From an uncultured Porphyromonadaceae bacterium (lineage in GTDB: Bacteria > Bacteroidota > Bacteroidia > Bacteroidales > Muribaculaceae), in the NCBI GenBank assembly GCA_900551515.1, contig URWH01000023.1, positions 1 to 14,679 on the forward strand: 14,679 bases of DNA, written 5' to 3'. Both the position numbers and the translations under genes were made by a program. Position 1 is the stretch's first letter. The number at the start of each line of letters is the position of its first letter. Of the stretch, positions 1 to 7,264 are shown one piece after another. A model generated the notes under the pieces. It was given only the letters and a program-made list of their open reading frames with translations, was not told the DNA's origin and did not search any database.

Positions 1-106
1 AGCCAACGCGCCAACTTTATCAATAGGCGTATGTTTTTATTATCGAACGCCGAAAAAAAGACGCAAATACACGAAACAACAAACCTCACATTAATACAAA
101 AAAACT
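1..106. other. AT-rich leader upstream of the decarboxylase gene
   Basis: No gene is visible before the first start codon. The stretch becomes A-rich just before that start, as is common in Bacteroidota leaders, and has no Shine-Dalgarno sequence. TATGTTTT at 30-37 matches the Bacteroidota -7 box TAnnTTTG except at the last base, but no TTG/TTTG lies about 20 bases upstream, so I do not call a promoter. The true promoter may lie left of the window. Confidence 0.4.
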
Positions 107-1264
107 ATGGCAACTTCAAAACATCAGCCGATCGTGCAGGAACTCCTCGACATGATCGCAAAAAATGGCTGGCAGGAAAAATTCCAGCAGGCATTCGAAA
201 AAGCAAAATCCTATGACGTCAAGGAAATGGACGACATCAATTCACTTGACGACTATTTTGCCTGGCTTGATGCCAACCTGACATGGATCCCGCTGGAAAA
301 TCAGTTCGGACGCGCAATGTTCAATCACATCTGCAAGTTCTATTTCATCCTCGATCAGTCGCCGGTCAAGGAGCTCCAGAATCCTGTCGAACCCCACGAT
401 GTAGCACAACCGCTCACACCGCTGTCGGCATGGATGAAAGCTTACGTACAGGCACTCGGCAAATTCCTCGACACTCCCGAGTCCATCACCCCCGAATCAG
501 TGAAATCCTTCTATGATTCCCCCGAATTCAACATGGCCGAGTATCTTGAACCTCACGGGGGCTGGAAATCCTACAATCAGTTCTTCGCACGCCACACCAA
601 ACCCGGCTGCCGTCCGGTAGCGGCCATCGAAGACAGCCGCATCATCACCTCTCCGGCCGATGCCACATTCGACGGCTCATGGGAAGTGCGTGGCGATGAC
701 ACCATCGAAATCAAAGGCATCCACTGGAAGATCTCCGAACTCCTCGAAGGAAGCCCCTACAAAGACCGCTTTGCCGGCGGCAAATGGATGCACTCATTCC
801 TCGGCCCGGCCGACTATCACCGCCAGCATGCGCCTGTAGGAGGCCGTGTCCTCGAATCCCGCGACATCATGGGTGATGTTTATCTTGAAGTAACTGCCGT
901 TCCCGACGCCGCTTCCGGCCGAAACAAACTGGAAGCAAAGAGAGTAAACACATTTGGTGCGCCCGACACCCCGGGCTACGAATTCATGCAGAACCGCGGT
1001 CTTGTCGTGCTCGACAGCCCGATCGGACTCGTAGCCGTCCTGCCGATGGGCATGGGTCAGGTATCGTCAGTAGTCATGACCGCCGAAGAAGGACGTGTGC
1101 TCCGTAAAGGCGAAGAAATCAGCTACTTCCAGTTCGGCGGTTCCGATATCGTCATGGTATTTGAAGCTGCCTGCAACGTCAACTTCACAGCCCGTCCGGG
1201 TGTACACTACAAAGTCGGCACAAAAATCGCCGAAGCATACCCCGTTATCTATCCCGCAAGATAA
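107..1264 (+). CDS. Pyruvoyl-dependent decarboxylase, phosphatidylserine decarboxylase superfamily (PsiD-like architecture)
   Basis: The C-terminal half (about residues 165-385) carries the PSD catalytic signature. It has SPAD with Asp185, DYHRQH at 236-241 (matching the conserved PSD DYHRxH His pair) and FGGSD at 343-347. Family knowledge predicts self-cleavage between Gly345 and Ser346, with Ser346 becoming the pyruvoyl cofactor and giving a beta chain of about 345 and an alpha chain of about 40 residues. The first 160 residues form an extra helical domain resembling the N-terminal domain (Pfam PSDC, PF12588, from memory) of large PSD-like enzymes, including the fungal tryptophan decarboxylase PsiD. 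No signal peptide or membrane segment is visible, so it is probably cytosolic. Ordinary bacterial PSDs are shorter and often sit beside pssA, which is absent here. The next gene encodes a GadC-like antiporter, so a free amino acid is a plausible substrate. The family call is firm; the substrate is inferred. Confidence 0.85.
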   Translation: MATSKHQPIVQELLDMIAKNGWQEKFQQAFEKAKSYDVKEMDDINSLDDYFAWLDANLTWIPLENQFGRAMFNHICKFYFILDQSPVKELQNPVEPHDVAQPLTPLSAWMKAYVQALGKFLDTPESITPESVKSFYDSPEFNMAEYLEPHGGWKSYNQFFARHTKPGCRPVAAIEDSRIITSPADATFDGSWEVRGDDTIEIKGIHWKISELLEGSPYKDRFAGGKWMHSFLGPADYHRQHAPVGGRVLESRDIMGDVYLEVTAVPDAASGRNKLEAKRVNTFGAPDTPGYEFMQNRGLVVLDSPIGLVAVLPMGMGQVSSVVMTAEEGRVLRKGEEISYFQFGGSDIVMVFEAACNVNFTARPGVHYKVGTKIAEAYPVIYPAR

Positions 1265-1312
1265 CACACAGTCACGCCATCTGTCGATGACGGCTTAAAA
1301 TTACAGCTAACC

Positions 1313-1346
1313 GGGGCCGGTGCCGGATTTATCCGGTATCGGCCCC
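1313..1346 (+). terminator. 14-bp hairpin between decarboxylase and antiporter genes
   Basis: Bases 1313-1326 pair with 1333-1346 over 14 continuous pairs, two of them G-T wobbles, around a 6-base ATTTAT loop. The sequence after the stem (TTATATGTTTC) is only partly T-rich. It could be a weak intrinsic terminator or an mRNA-stabilising hairpin that sets the level of the decarboxylase apart from that of the downstream transporters. Confidence 0.6.
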
Positions 1347-1381
1347 TTATATGTTTCATCTATTACAAGTAGTTTACCTCT

Positions 1382-2962
1382 ATGGCTGACAATAAAATAA
1401 AGGAGGTCACTCCTCAGACTCATCCCGCAGGCGGCAAGCAGCTTTCAATGATGGCCATGGCCATCATGATCGTGACTACCATCGTGAGCATGCGAGGCCT
1501 CGCATCACAGGCCGAATTCGGCTTCACATCAATATTCTACTACGTTTTTGCCGCTCTCGTCTTTCTTGTGCCATACGCTCTGGTCTGCGCCGAACTGGCC
1601 TCGACCTACACACGTTCGGGAGGTGTGTTCCGCTGGGTTTCCGAAGCTTTCGGCACACGCGCAGGATGGCTGAGCATGTATCTCGACTGGCAGATGGTAG
1701 TCATCTGGTTCCCCGCCGTGCTCATGTTCGGAGCCGTTTCGCTCGCATATGTATTCTGGCCCGAGGCCTTTGATGCCCGACTGGCCGCGAACCGATTCTA
1801 CACCCTTCTGATCGTGCTCGGTGTCTACTGGGTGTGCACCTTCAACAACTTCCGCGGCATGAAATATGCCAACAAGCTCAGCACGGCCGGCGGCCTCTGC
1901 GGCACCATCATCCCGGCTGCCGTCCTCATAGTGATGGGCGTCGTTTATGTGCTGCTGGGCAAGACCATCAACCTTCCGCTCGACAAACCCTTCTGGCCCG
2001 ACTTTGAGCACTTCGGCACAATCGTGCTTGCAGCGAGCATATTCCTTTTCTATGCAGGTATGGAGATCCAGGCCGTCCACGTGCCCGGCATGAAGAATCC
2101 TTCGCGCGACTTCCCGCGATCGGTACTCGTAGCCGTCCTCATCATCCTCGCCATCTTCGTGGCAGGCACTCTGGCTATCGGCGTCGTGATTCCGGAGAGC
2201 AAGATCAACCTGCTCCAGAGCCTTCTTGTAGCCTACAACGATCTTTGGGCTTCGATCGGTGCTCCATGGCTCGGCAACGTGATGGCCGTCCTCATCACTT
2301 TCGGCGTCCTCGGACAGGTCAGCGCCGTCATCGCCGGCCCTTCCACCGGTCTGCTTGCCGTAGGCCGCGCCGGTTACCTGCCAAAAGCTTTGCAGCATAC
2401 CAACAAAAACGGTGTGCAGACCACCATCCTCTACATCCAGGCAGCCATCGTGTCGATTCTTTCGCTTGTGCTTGTGCTTCTGCCCTCCGTCGAATCGGCC
2501 TATCAGATATTGAGTCAGATGTCGACAATCATCTATCTGGTCATGGTAGTGATCATCTACGCCGCTTTTATCCGTCTGCGTCACACCGCCCCCAATAAGG
2601 CCCGCGGATTCCGCGTGCCCGGCGGACGCCTCGGCATGTGGATCGTTTCCGGAGTCGGCATTTTAGGCGCTGTCGCAGCCGGCATCCTCAGCTTCGTGCC
2701 CCCCACACAGATCAAGACAGGCAGCCCCGTGATTTACGTCGGCATCCTTCTGCTTGGTGTCGCACTGTTCATCGCGCTGCCGCTCATAATCTATGCCAGA
2801 CGCAAAAAATCATGGCGCGATGCCGGGACAGACTTCTATCCTTTCGACTGGCAGATAGAAGGCCGCAAACCTGACGAAATTTCAAAATGGCCCGCCGGAT
2901 ATCAGCCCACCGATCAACAGGTGAAAGATGCCATCGGACGCGAAAACCAGGCAAATTCATGA
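1382..2962 (+). CDS. APC-family amino-acid permease, GadC-like (glutamate/GABA antiporter family)
   Basis: An inner-membrane transporter of 526 residues with about 12 hydrophobic segments between residues 22 and 471. Family-like features include the SMRGLASQAEFG stretch at 36-47 after TM1, Glu71 in the ELASTYTRSGG segment, and the FYAGMEIQAVHVPGMKNP block at 223-240, which resembles the corresponding GadC segment. After the last helix there is a basic YARRKKSW motif and a hydrophilic tail (about 471-526). E. coli GadC has a similar C-terminal tail that plugs the channel at neutral pH. GadC-type carriers exchange an external amino acid for its decarboxylated product, consuming protons and aiding acid survival. 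The neighbouring PSD-type decarboxylase would be the natural enzyme partner. Glutamate/GABA specificity should not be assumed, because no glutamate decarboxylase gene is in the window. Confidence 0.85.
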   Translation: MADNKIKEVTPQTHPAGGKQLSMMAMAIMIVTTIVSMRGLASQAEFGFTSIFYYVFAALVFLVPYALVCAELASTYTRSGGVFRWVSEAFGTRAGWLSMYLDWQMVVIWFPAVLMFGAVSLAYVFWPEAFDARLAANRFYTLLIVLGVYWVCTFNNFRGMKYANKLSTAGGLCGTIIPAAVLIVMGVVYVLLGKTINLPLDKPFWPDFEHFGTIVLAASIFLFYAGMEIQAVHVPGMKNPSRDFPRSVLVAVLIILAIFVAGTLAIGVVIPESKINLLQSLLVAYNDLWASIGAPWLGNVMAVLITFGVLGQVSAVIAGPSTGLLAVGRAGYLPKALQHTNKNGVQTTILYIQAAIVSILSLVLVLLPSVESAYQILSQMSTIIYLVMVVIIYAAFIRLRHTAPNKARGFRVPGGRLGMWIVSGVGILGAVAAGILSFVPPTQIKTGSPVIYVGILLLGVALFIALPLIIYARRKKSWRDAGTDFYPFDWQIEGRKPDEISKWPAGYQPTDQQVKDAIGRENQANS

Positions 2963-2989
2963 TAATCACGGCTTAAATACCCAATCGTC

Positions 2990-4258
2990 ATGATTCGAAT
3001 ATCCACCGGAAAAGGAACGATCACATTGCCGGCTCTGCTGGCAATATGGTCGATTTCGCTGGTGGTCAACCTTCCCGGGCTGGCCGTCAGCCCGATGCTC
3101 GGCAACCTCGACAAGATTTTCCCGCATGTCGGCGATCTGGAAATCCAGCTGCTCACGGTATTGCCCAACCTGCTGATAATCCCGTTCGTGCTTTTTTCCG
3201 GCAAACTGTCCGAATCGAAGGACAAGGTGCGCATCGTCGTTGTCGGCCTGACTCTCTACCTCGTTGCCGACATACTGTATTTCTTCGCTGAAAGCATGAC
3301 AATGCTCATCGCCGTCAGCTGCCTCCTCGGATGTGGATGCGGACTCGTCATTCCGCTGGCCGCCGGACTCATTGCAGATACATTCTCCGGCAAATACCGC
3401 ATGCAGCAGCTCGGCATAAAGAGCGGCATCTCCAACGTGGCTCTTGTCGCCGCCACATTTGTCGTCGGCTGGCTCAACCACGGCAACTGGCACATGCCAT
3501 TCCTTGTCTACCTGATTCCCGCCATCCCGCTTGCGCTGATTCTCACAGTGCGCAACATCAACCCGACAGCGTCGGTAAAAATGAACAGCACCCCGGCCAC
3601 AGTCGCAGCGCCCCAGAACGCAAAGATACCCCAGGCCGCCATCACGGCACAGGGCGAGAAGACACGGTCGGGATTCATTATCGGACGTATTGCCGGACTC
3701 ATCGGCCTTTATGCCTTCGTCACCTACTCCGTATCGGTCATCTCCTACTATCTTCCTTTCCTCATACAGGAAGACCATCTGAGCAGCGACATCACCGGAT
3801 CGGTCACCGCACTGTTTTATCTTGCCGTGTTCCTGCCCGGCTTCGTGCTCCCGTATATAATCAAAATGTTCGGACAGCGCACGTCGCTGCTCGCCGCAGC
3901 ATCCATCGCTCTCGGCCTGCTGCTGATGTCCTTTGCCGGTCAGCAATTTCTGCTCTACGTGGCGGCGGTGCTTATGGGATTCGGCTATGGAGTGTTCCAG
4001 CCCGTGATCTACGATAAGGCGACCTACACGGTCACCGACGGACGCAAGTCGACACTCGCGCTGGCGATTGTACTATCCGTCAACTATATAGCGGTGGCGC
4101 TGACACCGTTCGTCGTTGACCTCTTCCGCGATATCTTCGGATCCGCAAGCAACTATTTCCCGTTTATTCTCAATTTTATCCTCACTATGCTTTTCGCGGT
4201 TGTCGTGGTGATCCGACGTAAGACATTCACCTTCCGCATGAGTAGCGAATATGTATGA
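2990..4258 (+). CDS. MFS transporter
   Basis: A 422-residue inner-membrane protein with about 12 hydrophobic segments in two halves. They are joined by a polar, Ala/Pro/Gln/Thr-rich linker at about residues 190-230, the usual place for the MFS central loop. The segment GKLSESKDKVR (71-81) sits where MFS motif A joins TM2 and TM3, although it lacks the textbook Gly-Arg-Arg ending. The start lies 27 bases after the antiporter stop, and the next gene starts 6 bases after this stop, so the three are probably co-transcribed. The substrate cannot be read from the sequence. Context allows export or uptake of a small metabolite linked to the decarboxylase/antiporter pair, but unrelated cargo is possible. 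Confidence 0.8.
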   Translation: MIRISTGKGTITLPALLAIWSISLVVNLPGLAVSPMLGNLDKIFPHVGDLEIQLLTVLPNLLIIPFVLFSGKLSESKDKVRIVVVGLTLYLVADILYFFAESMTMLIAVSCLLGCGCGLVIPLAAGLIADTFSGKYRMQQLGIKSGISNVALVAATFVVGWLNHGNWHMPFLVYLIPAIPLALILTVRNINPTASVKMNSTPATVAAPQNAKIPQAAITAQGEKTRSGFIIGRIAGLIGLYAFVTYSVSVISYYLPFLIQEDHLSSDITGSVTALFYLAVFLPGFVLPYIIKMFGQRTSLLAAASIALGLLLMSFAGQQFLLYVAAVLMGFGYGVFQPVIYDKATYTVTDGRKSTLALAIVLSVNYIAVALTPFVVDLFRDIFGSASNYFPFILNFILTMLFAVVVVIRRKTFTFRMSSEYV

Positions 4259-4264
4259 AACATC

Positions 4265-5553
4265 ATGAAAACTATTCTTCCATTACTGCTTACGGCGGCC
4301 ATCATGTCACCGGCAGTCATCGCACAGACCTCTCCGGCAATTCCCAAGACGGCAGAGGTGAAAGTCATATTCAACGCAGGCGAACCGGATGAAGAAATCT
4401 ACAACGCCTTCATCGAGAACGCCCCCAAACGGTTCAACGAGCCCGGAGCACCGCGCTTCGCGATCATCGGCAAGGAAAACAAATTTTATCTCGGCATCGG
4501 AGGCGTCGTAAAAGGCGTCGGCCTTTTCGACTGGGGCAACCCCATCGATGATCCCAACGATTTCACGACGGCCGACATACCCTTCGACCTGCCCGACGGC
4601 AACGGAGGCAAAATTCAGGGAAGCCTCGACAGAGCAAACTCTTCATCAACCTCGTCGCCCTACCAGGCACCGACAACAAGATTGGATTGTATGTCAGCGG
4701 CAAATTCACCGGGTCGGGAAGCGCCTTCAAACTCGCCCACGCCTATGTCACATACCGCGGATTCACTGTCGGCCACACCGCTTCGCTTTTTGAGGATGGC
4801 GCCGCCGCTCCTCCAACCATCGACGATGAAGGCCCGTGCGGACTCGTGGGCGTCAACAACAACCTCATCGACTACACCCATTCGTTCGGAAAACGCTTCA
4901 AAGTCGGTGTGGGCGTTGAACTCTCGTCGGTCAGCATGACCACGACCGATCTCACACGCTCCGTCAGCCAGCGAATCCCCGATATCCCCGCTTTCGTTCA
5001 ATACAACTGGAGCGACGGTGACGGATGGCTGCGGTTCTCGGCTCTGATGCGCAACATCCAGTATCGAGACCTCGTTGCCGACAAAAACCGCAACAAGACA
5101 TGCTGGGGCATAAAACTCAGCGGAAGCACCCCGATCGGCGCCACGCCGCTGCAGGCCTACTATCAGGCAGCCTACGGACGCGGCATCGGAGGCTATATCC
5201 AGGATCTCGCCGGACTCGGACTCGACCTGTCGCCCGAAGCCGGCGCCCCCGGACGTCTTGATGCCGTGAAGGCATGGGGCGCCTATGCCGGATTGCAGTA
5301 CACTTTCTCCGAGAAATTTCTCGCCTCCGTTTCCTACAGTCAGGCAAGAGCCTATGCAAAAGGCTATTCCGCCGGATCGACCCCATGGAATGAGCAATAC
5401 AAATACGCACAATATGTGTCAGCCAACATATTCTATACGATTCTGCCCGGACTGCAATGCGGTGTCGAATATCTCTACGGACGCCGCGTCGACATGGACG
5501 GGATGTCGCGCTCCGACAACCGTATCAACACCATGCTCCAGTTCAGCTTCTGA
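4265..5553 (+). pseudogene. Outer-membrane beta-barrel (porin/DcaP-like) gene broken by a one-base frameshift
   Basis: The first part has a signal peptide (MKTILPLLLTAAIMSPAVIA, then Gln-Thr) and a barrel-like region to about base 4627. That frame then runs into low-complexity sequence and stops at 4937-4939. The expected continuation, RQSKLFINLVALPG followed by GLYVSGKFTG, lies in the frame one base earlier, from about 4627, and continues to a proper stop at 5551-5553. It ends in a C-terminal Phe (LQFSF), as outer-membrane barrels usually do. Adding one base near 4627 restores about 429 residues. The alternating aromatic and polar strands and the QSKLF-like block recall DcaP-type porins of Gram-negative bacteria, but the family call is moderate. 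The start is 6 bases after the MFS stop, so it likely belonged to the same transcript. Real mutation and sequence error cannot be told apart here. Confidence 0.7.
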
Positions 5554-5580
5554 CGCCGAGGCATCGAAAATAATCCCTGT

Positions 5581-5609
5581 CGGCCCGGCATCCTCCCCTT
5601 GCCGGGCCG
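5581..5609 (+). terminator. Hairpin terminator after the outer-membrane protein gene
   Basis: A perfect 10-bp GC-rich stem (5581-5590 with 5600-5609) closes a 9-base loop, 27 bases after the stop codon. The following bases (ATTGCTATTGCG) are only weakly T-rich. The position, just before a fresh promoter, supports termination of the upstream transport operon. Confidence 0.7.
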
Positions 5610-5682
5610 ATTGCTATTGCGTCAACGCACATTAAACCGTGCCTTCTCCGACTGAAGGGCGCAAAGATTTTCGGGTTAATTC

Positions 5683-5713
5683 TTGGCAGAGTGGAAGATA
5701 TTCCCTACCTTTG
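5683..5713 (+). promoter_or_regulatory. Bacteroidota-type promoter for the rpmF operon
   Basis: TTG at 5683-5685, then 20 bases, then TACCTTTG at 5706-5713. This fits the Bacteroidota housekeeping promoter (-33 TTTG/TTG, about 19-21 bases, -7 TAnnTTTG). Transcription would start near 5720, leaving a leader of about 80 bases before rpmF. Confidence 0.75.
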
Positions 5714-5799
5714 CACAGTTTTTTCACCCGGCACCATGCCTGGCGAAAACTTACGTGACCCCTAAACTGCAATAAATCACGAAAAAACAATAAACTACA

Positions 5800-5988
5800 A
5801 TGGCACATCCTAAACGCAAACAATCCAAGACCCGCACTGCTAAACGCAGAACACACGACAAAGCCGTAGCCCCCACACTGGCTATCTGCCCCAACTGCGG
5901 TGCATGGCACATCTATCACACCGTTTGTGGCGAATGCGGCTACTACCGCGGCAAAGTCGCCATCGAGAAAAACGAAGTAGCCATCTGA
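5800..5988 (+). CDS. rpmF: 50S ribosomal protein L32
   Basis: A 62-residue basic protein starting MAHPKRKQSKTRTAKRRTHD, the standard L32 N-terminus. It is followed by a zinc-ribbon formed by Cys30, Cys33, Cys43 and Cys46 (CPNC and CGEC). All four metal ligands are kept, so this is the zinc-binding form. It is a component of the large ribosomal subunit. The gene opens the rpmF-fabH-era-der block and has its own well-matched promoter. In many related genomes a DUF177/YceD gene lies directly upstream; here that place is taken by the promoter and the terminator of the transport operon. Confidence 0.97.
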   Translation: MAHPKRKQSKTRTAKRRTHDKAVAPTLAICPNCGAWHIYHTVCGECGYYRGKVAIEKNEVAI

Positions 5989-6004
5989 TAGAGCCCACCC
6001 CTGC

Positions 6005-6023
6005 GGCGCCCCGAAAGGGCGCC
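6005..6023 (+). other. Short GC hairpin after rpmF
   Basis: GGCGCCC (6005-6011) pairs with GGGCGCC (6017-6023) around a CGAAA loop, 17 bases after the rpmF stop. No T-run follows, so it may be a transcript-stabilising or partial attenuation element rather than a full terminator. The rest of the 193-base rpmF-fabH gap has no TAnnTTTG box. It does contain CATTCTCC at 6077-6084, complementary to GGAGAATG at 6119-6126. Confidence 0.5.
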
Positions 6024-6181
6024 ACGGCAATGGCCCTACACACACGGCTGCCGGCGACTCTTCGCCACACGCTGACCATTCTCCCCAACGGCACGGCACA
6101 ACAGCCGAAGGCCATTCCGGAGAATGTATGTCATAATCTCACTCCTCCTTCACACCAACACTCCCACACAACACCACTATC

Positions 6182-7165
6182 ATGGTTAATGCACGCATTT
6201 CGGGCGTAGCTTCATACGTCCCCGACGACATTCTCGACAACGAAATGCTGTCGAAAATGGTTGACACCAACGACGAATGGATCACCACACGCGTTGGCGT
6301 CAAAGAACGCCGTATCCTCAAAAAAGAAGGCGAAGGCTCATCCTACATGGGCATCAAAGCCGTTAACAAGCTGCTCGAATCCACAGGCACCAAACCCGAA
6401 GAAGTGGAGCTGCTCATATGCGCCACATCCAACCCCGACTACCGCTTCCCCTCCACCGGCTCGGTGATAGCTCACGGATGCGGCCTCAAAAACGCCTATG
6501 CCTACGACATCCAGGCCGCCTGCGCCGGATGCATCGTGGCTCTTGAAGACGCTGCCGCCTACGTCAAATCGGGTCTCCGCAAGAAAGTGGTCATCGTTGC
6601 AGCCGAAAAGATGTCGTCGATGGTCAACTACGAAGACCGCACCACATGCCCCCTCTTCGGCGACGCCGCCGCTGCAATGCTCATCGAACCCACCGACGAA
6701 CCCGTCGGAATCATTGACGCCGTGTTCCACGTCGACGGCGTTGGCCGCGACCACCTCGTGATGCGTGCCGGCGGTTCCGTGATGCCCACAACCCACGAAA
6801 CAGTGTCGCGCGGCGACAACTTCCTCTATCAGGACGGCCGATTCGTCTACAAACATGCCGTCACCGACATGCTCGAATCGACACTCGAGATTTGCCAGCG
6901 CAACAACCTCACGATGGACACCGTCGACTGGCTCATCCCCCACCAGGCCAACCTCCGCATCATCGAAGCCGTGGCCTCACGCGCAGGCATCGCCCCCGAA
7001 AAAGTGCTCGTCAACATCGAATTCCGAGGCAACACTTCAGCCGCCTCCATACCCCTGTGCATCGACGAAAACAAACACCGCCTCAAAAAAGGCGACCGCC
7101 TCGTGCTCACCGCCTTCGGTGCCGGATTCACCTGGGGCGCCATGTACATCATCTGGGATCTCTGA
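6182..7165 (+). CDS. fabH: Beta-ketoacyl-ACP synthase III (KAS III)
   Basis: Starts fatty-acid synthesis in the cytosol by condensing an acyl-CoA primer, often acetyl-CoA, with malonyl-ACP. The 327-residue protein has the full KAS III triad: Cys114 in DIQAACAG, His254 in IPHQAN and Asn284 in RGNTSAAS. It also has the DEWITTRVGV(K)ERR segment at 31-44 near the N-terminus and a Gly-rich FGAGFTWGA at 312-320. Length and motif spacing match the family, so it should be active. Primer choice (straight or branched) cannot be judged from these motifs. It follows rpmF after 193 bases with no promoter box visible, and a terminator-like hairpin follows it. Confidence 0.96.
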   Translation: MVNARISGVASYVPDDILDNEMLSKMVDTNDEWITTRVGVKERRILKKEGEGSSYMGIKAVNKLLESTGTKPEEVELLICATSNPDYRFPSTGSVIAHGCGLKNAYAYDIQAACAGCIVALEDAAAYVKSGLRKKVVIVAAEKMSSMVNYEDRTTCPLFGDAAAAMLIEPTDEPVGIIDAVFHVDGVGRDHLVMRAGGSVMPTTHETVSRGDNFLYQDGRFVYKHAVTDMLESTLEICQRNNLTMDTVDWLIPHQANLRIIEAVASRAGIAPEKVLVNIEFRGNTSAASIPLCIDENKHRLKKGDRLVLTAFGAGFTWGAMYIIWDL

Positions 7166-7194
7166 TCCGCGCCCCGCGATAACAAAAGCTAAAA

Positions 7195-7238
7195 ATAAAA
7201 CACTGGCAACATCTTTTATGGTGATGTCAGTGTTTTAT
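7195..7238 (+). terminator. Terminator-like hairpin between fabH and era
   Basis: Bases 7195-7205 pair with 7228-7238 (11 pairs). After a GCA bulge on the left arm, 7209-7213 pairs with 7223-7227, closing a 9-base loop. The right arm is T-rich (CAGTGTTTTAT, then AATTGT) and the left arm begins with an A-run, so it resembles a bidirectional intrinsic terminator. It would reduce read-through from fabH to era. Confidence 0.7.
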
Positions 7239-7264
7239 AATTGTAACCAAATTCAAAAATTCTC

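Noticed and set aside
30..37. TATGTTTT as a promoter for the decarboxylase gene
   Set aside because: One mismatch in the -7 box and no -33 element at the right distance.
107..1264. Decarboxylase as the ordinary membrane-lipid Psd
   Set aside because: The extra N-terminal domain, lack of a membrane-associating segment and lack of a neighbouring pssA argue against it, although phosphatidylserine activity cannot be excluded from sequence.
1350..1357. TATGTTTC as a separate promoter for the antiporter gene
   Set aside because: One mismatch and only a poor TTTA at 18 bases upstream, inside the hairpin loop. It is kept as a possibility in the hairpin finding but not called.
1529..2584. Minus-strand open frame of about 351 codons opposite the antiporter gene
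   Set aside because: It is highly polar, His/Asp/Glu-rich and complementary to membrane-helix codons. There is no family signature.
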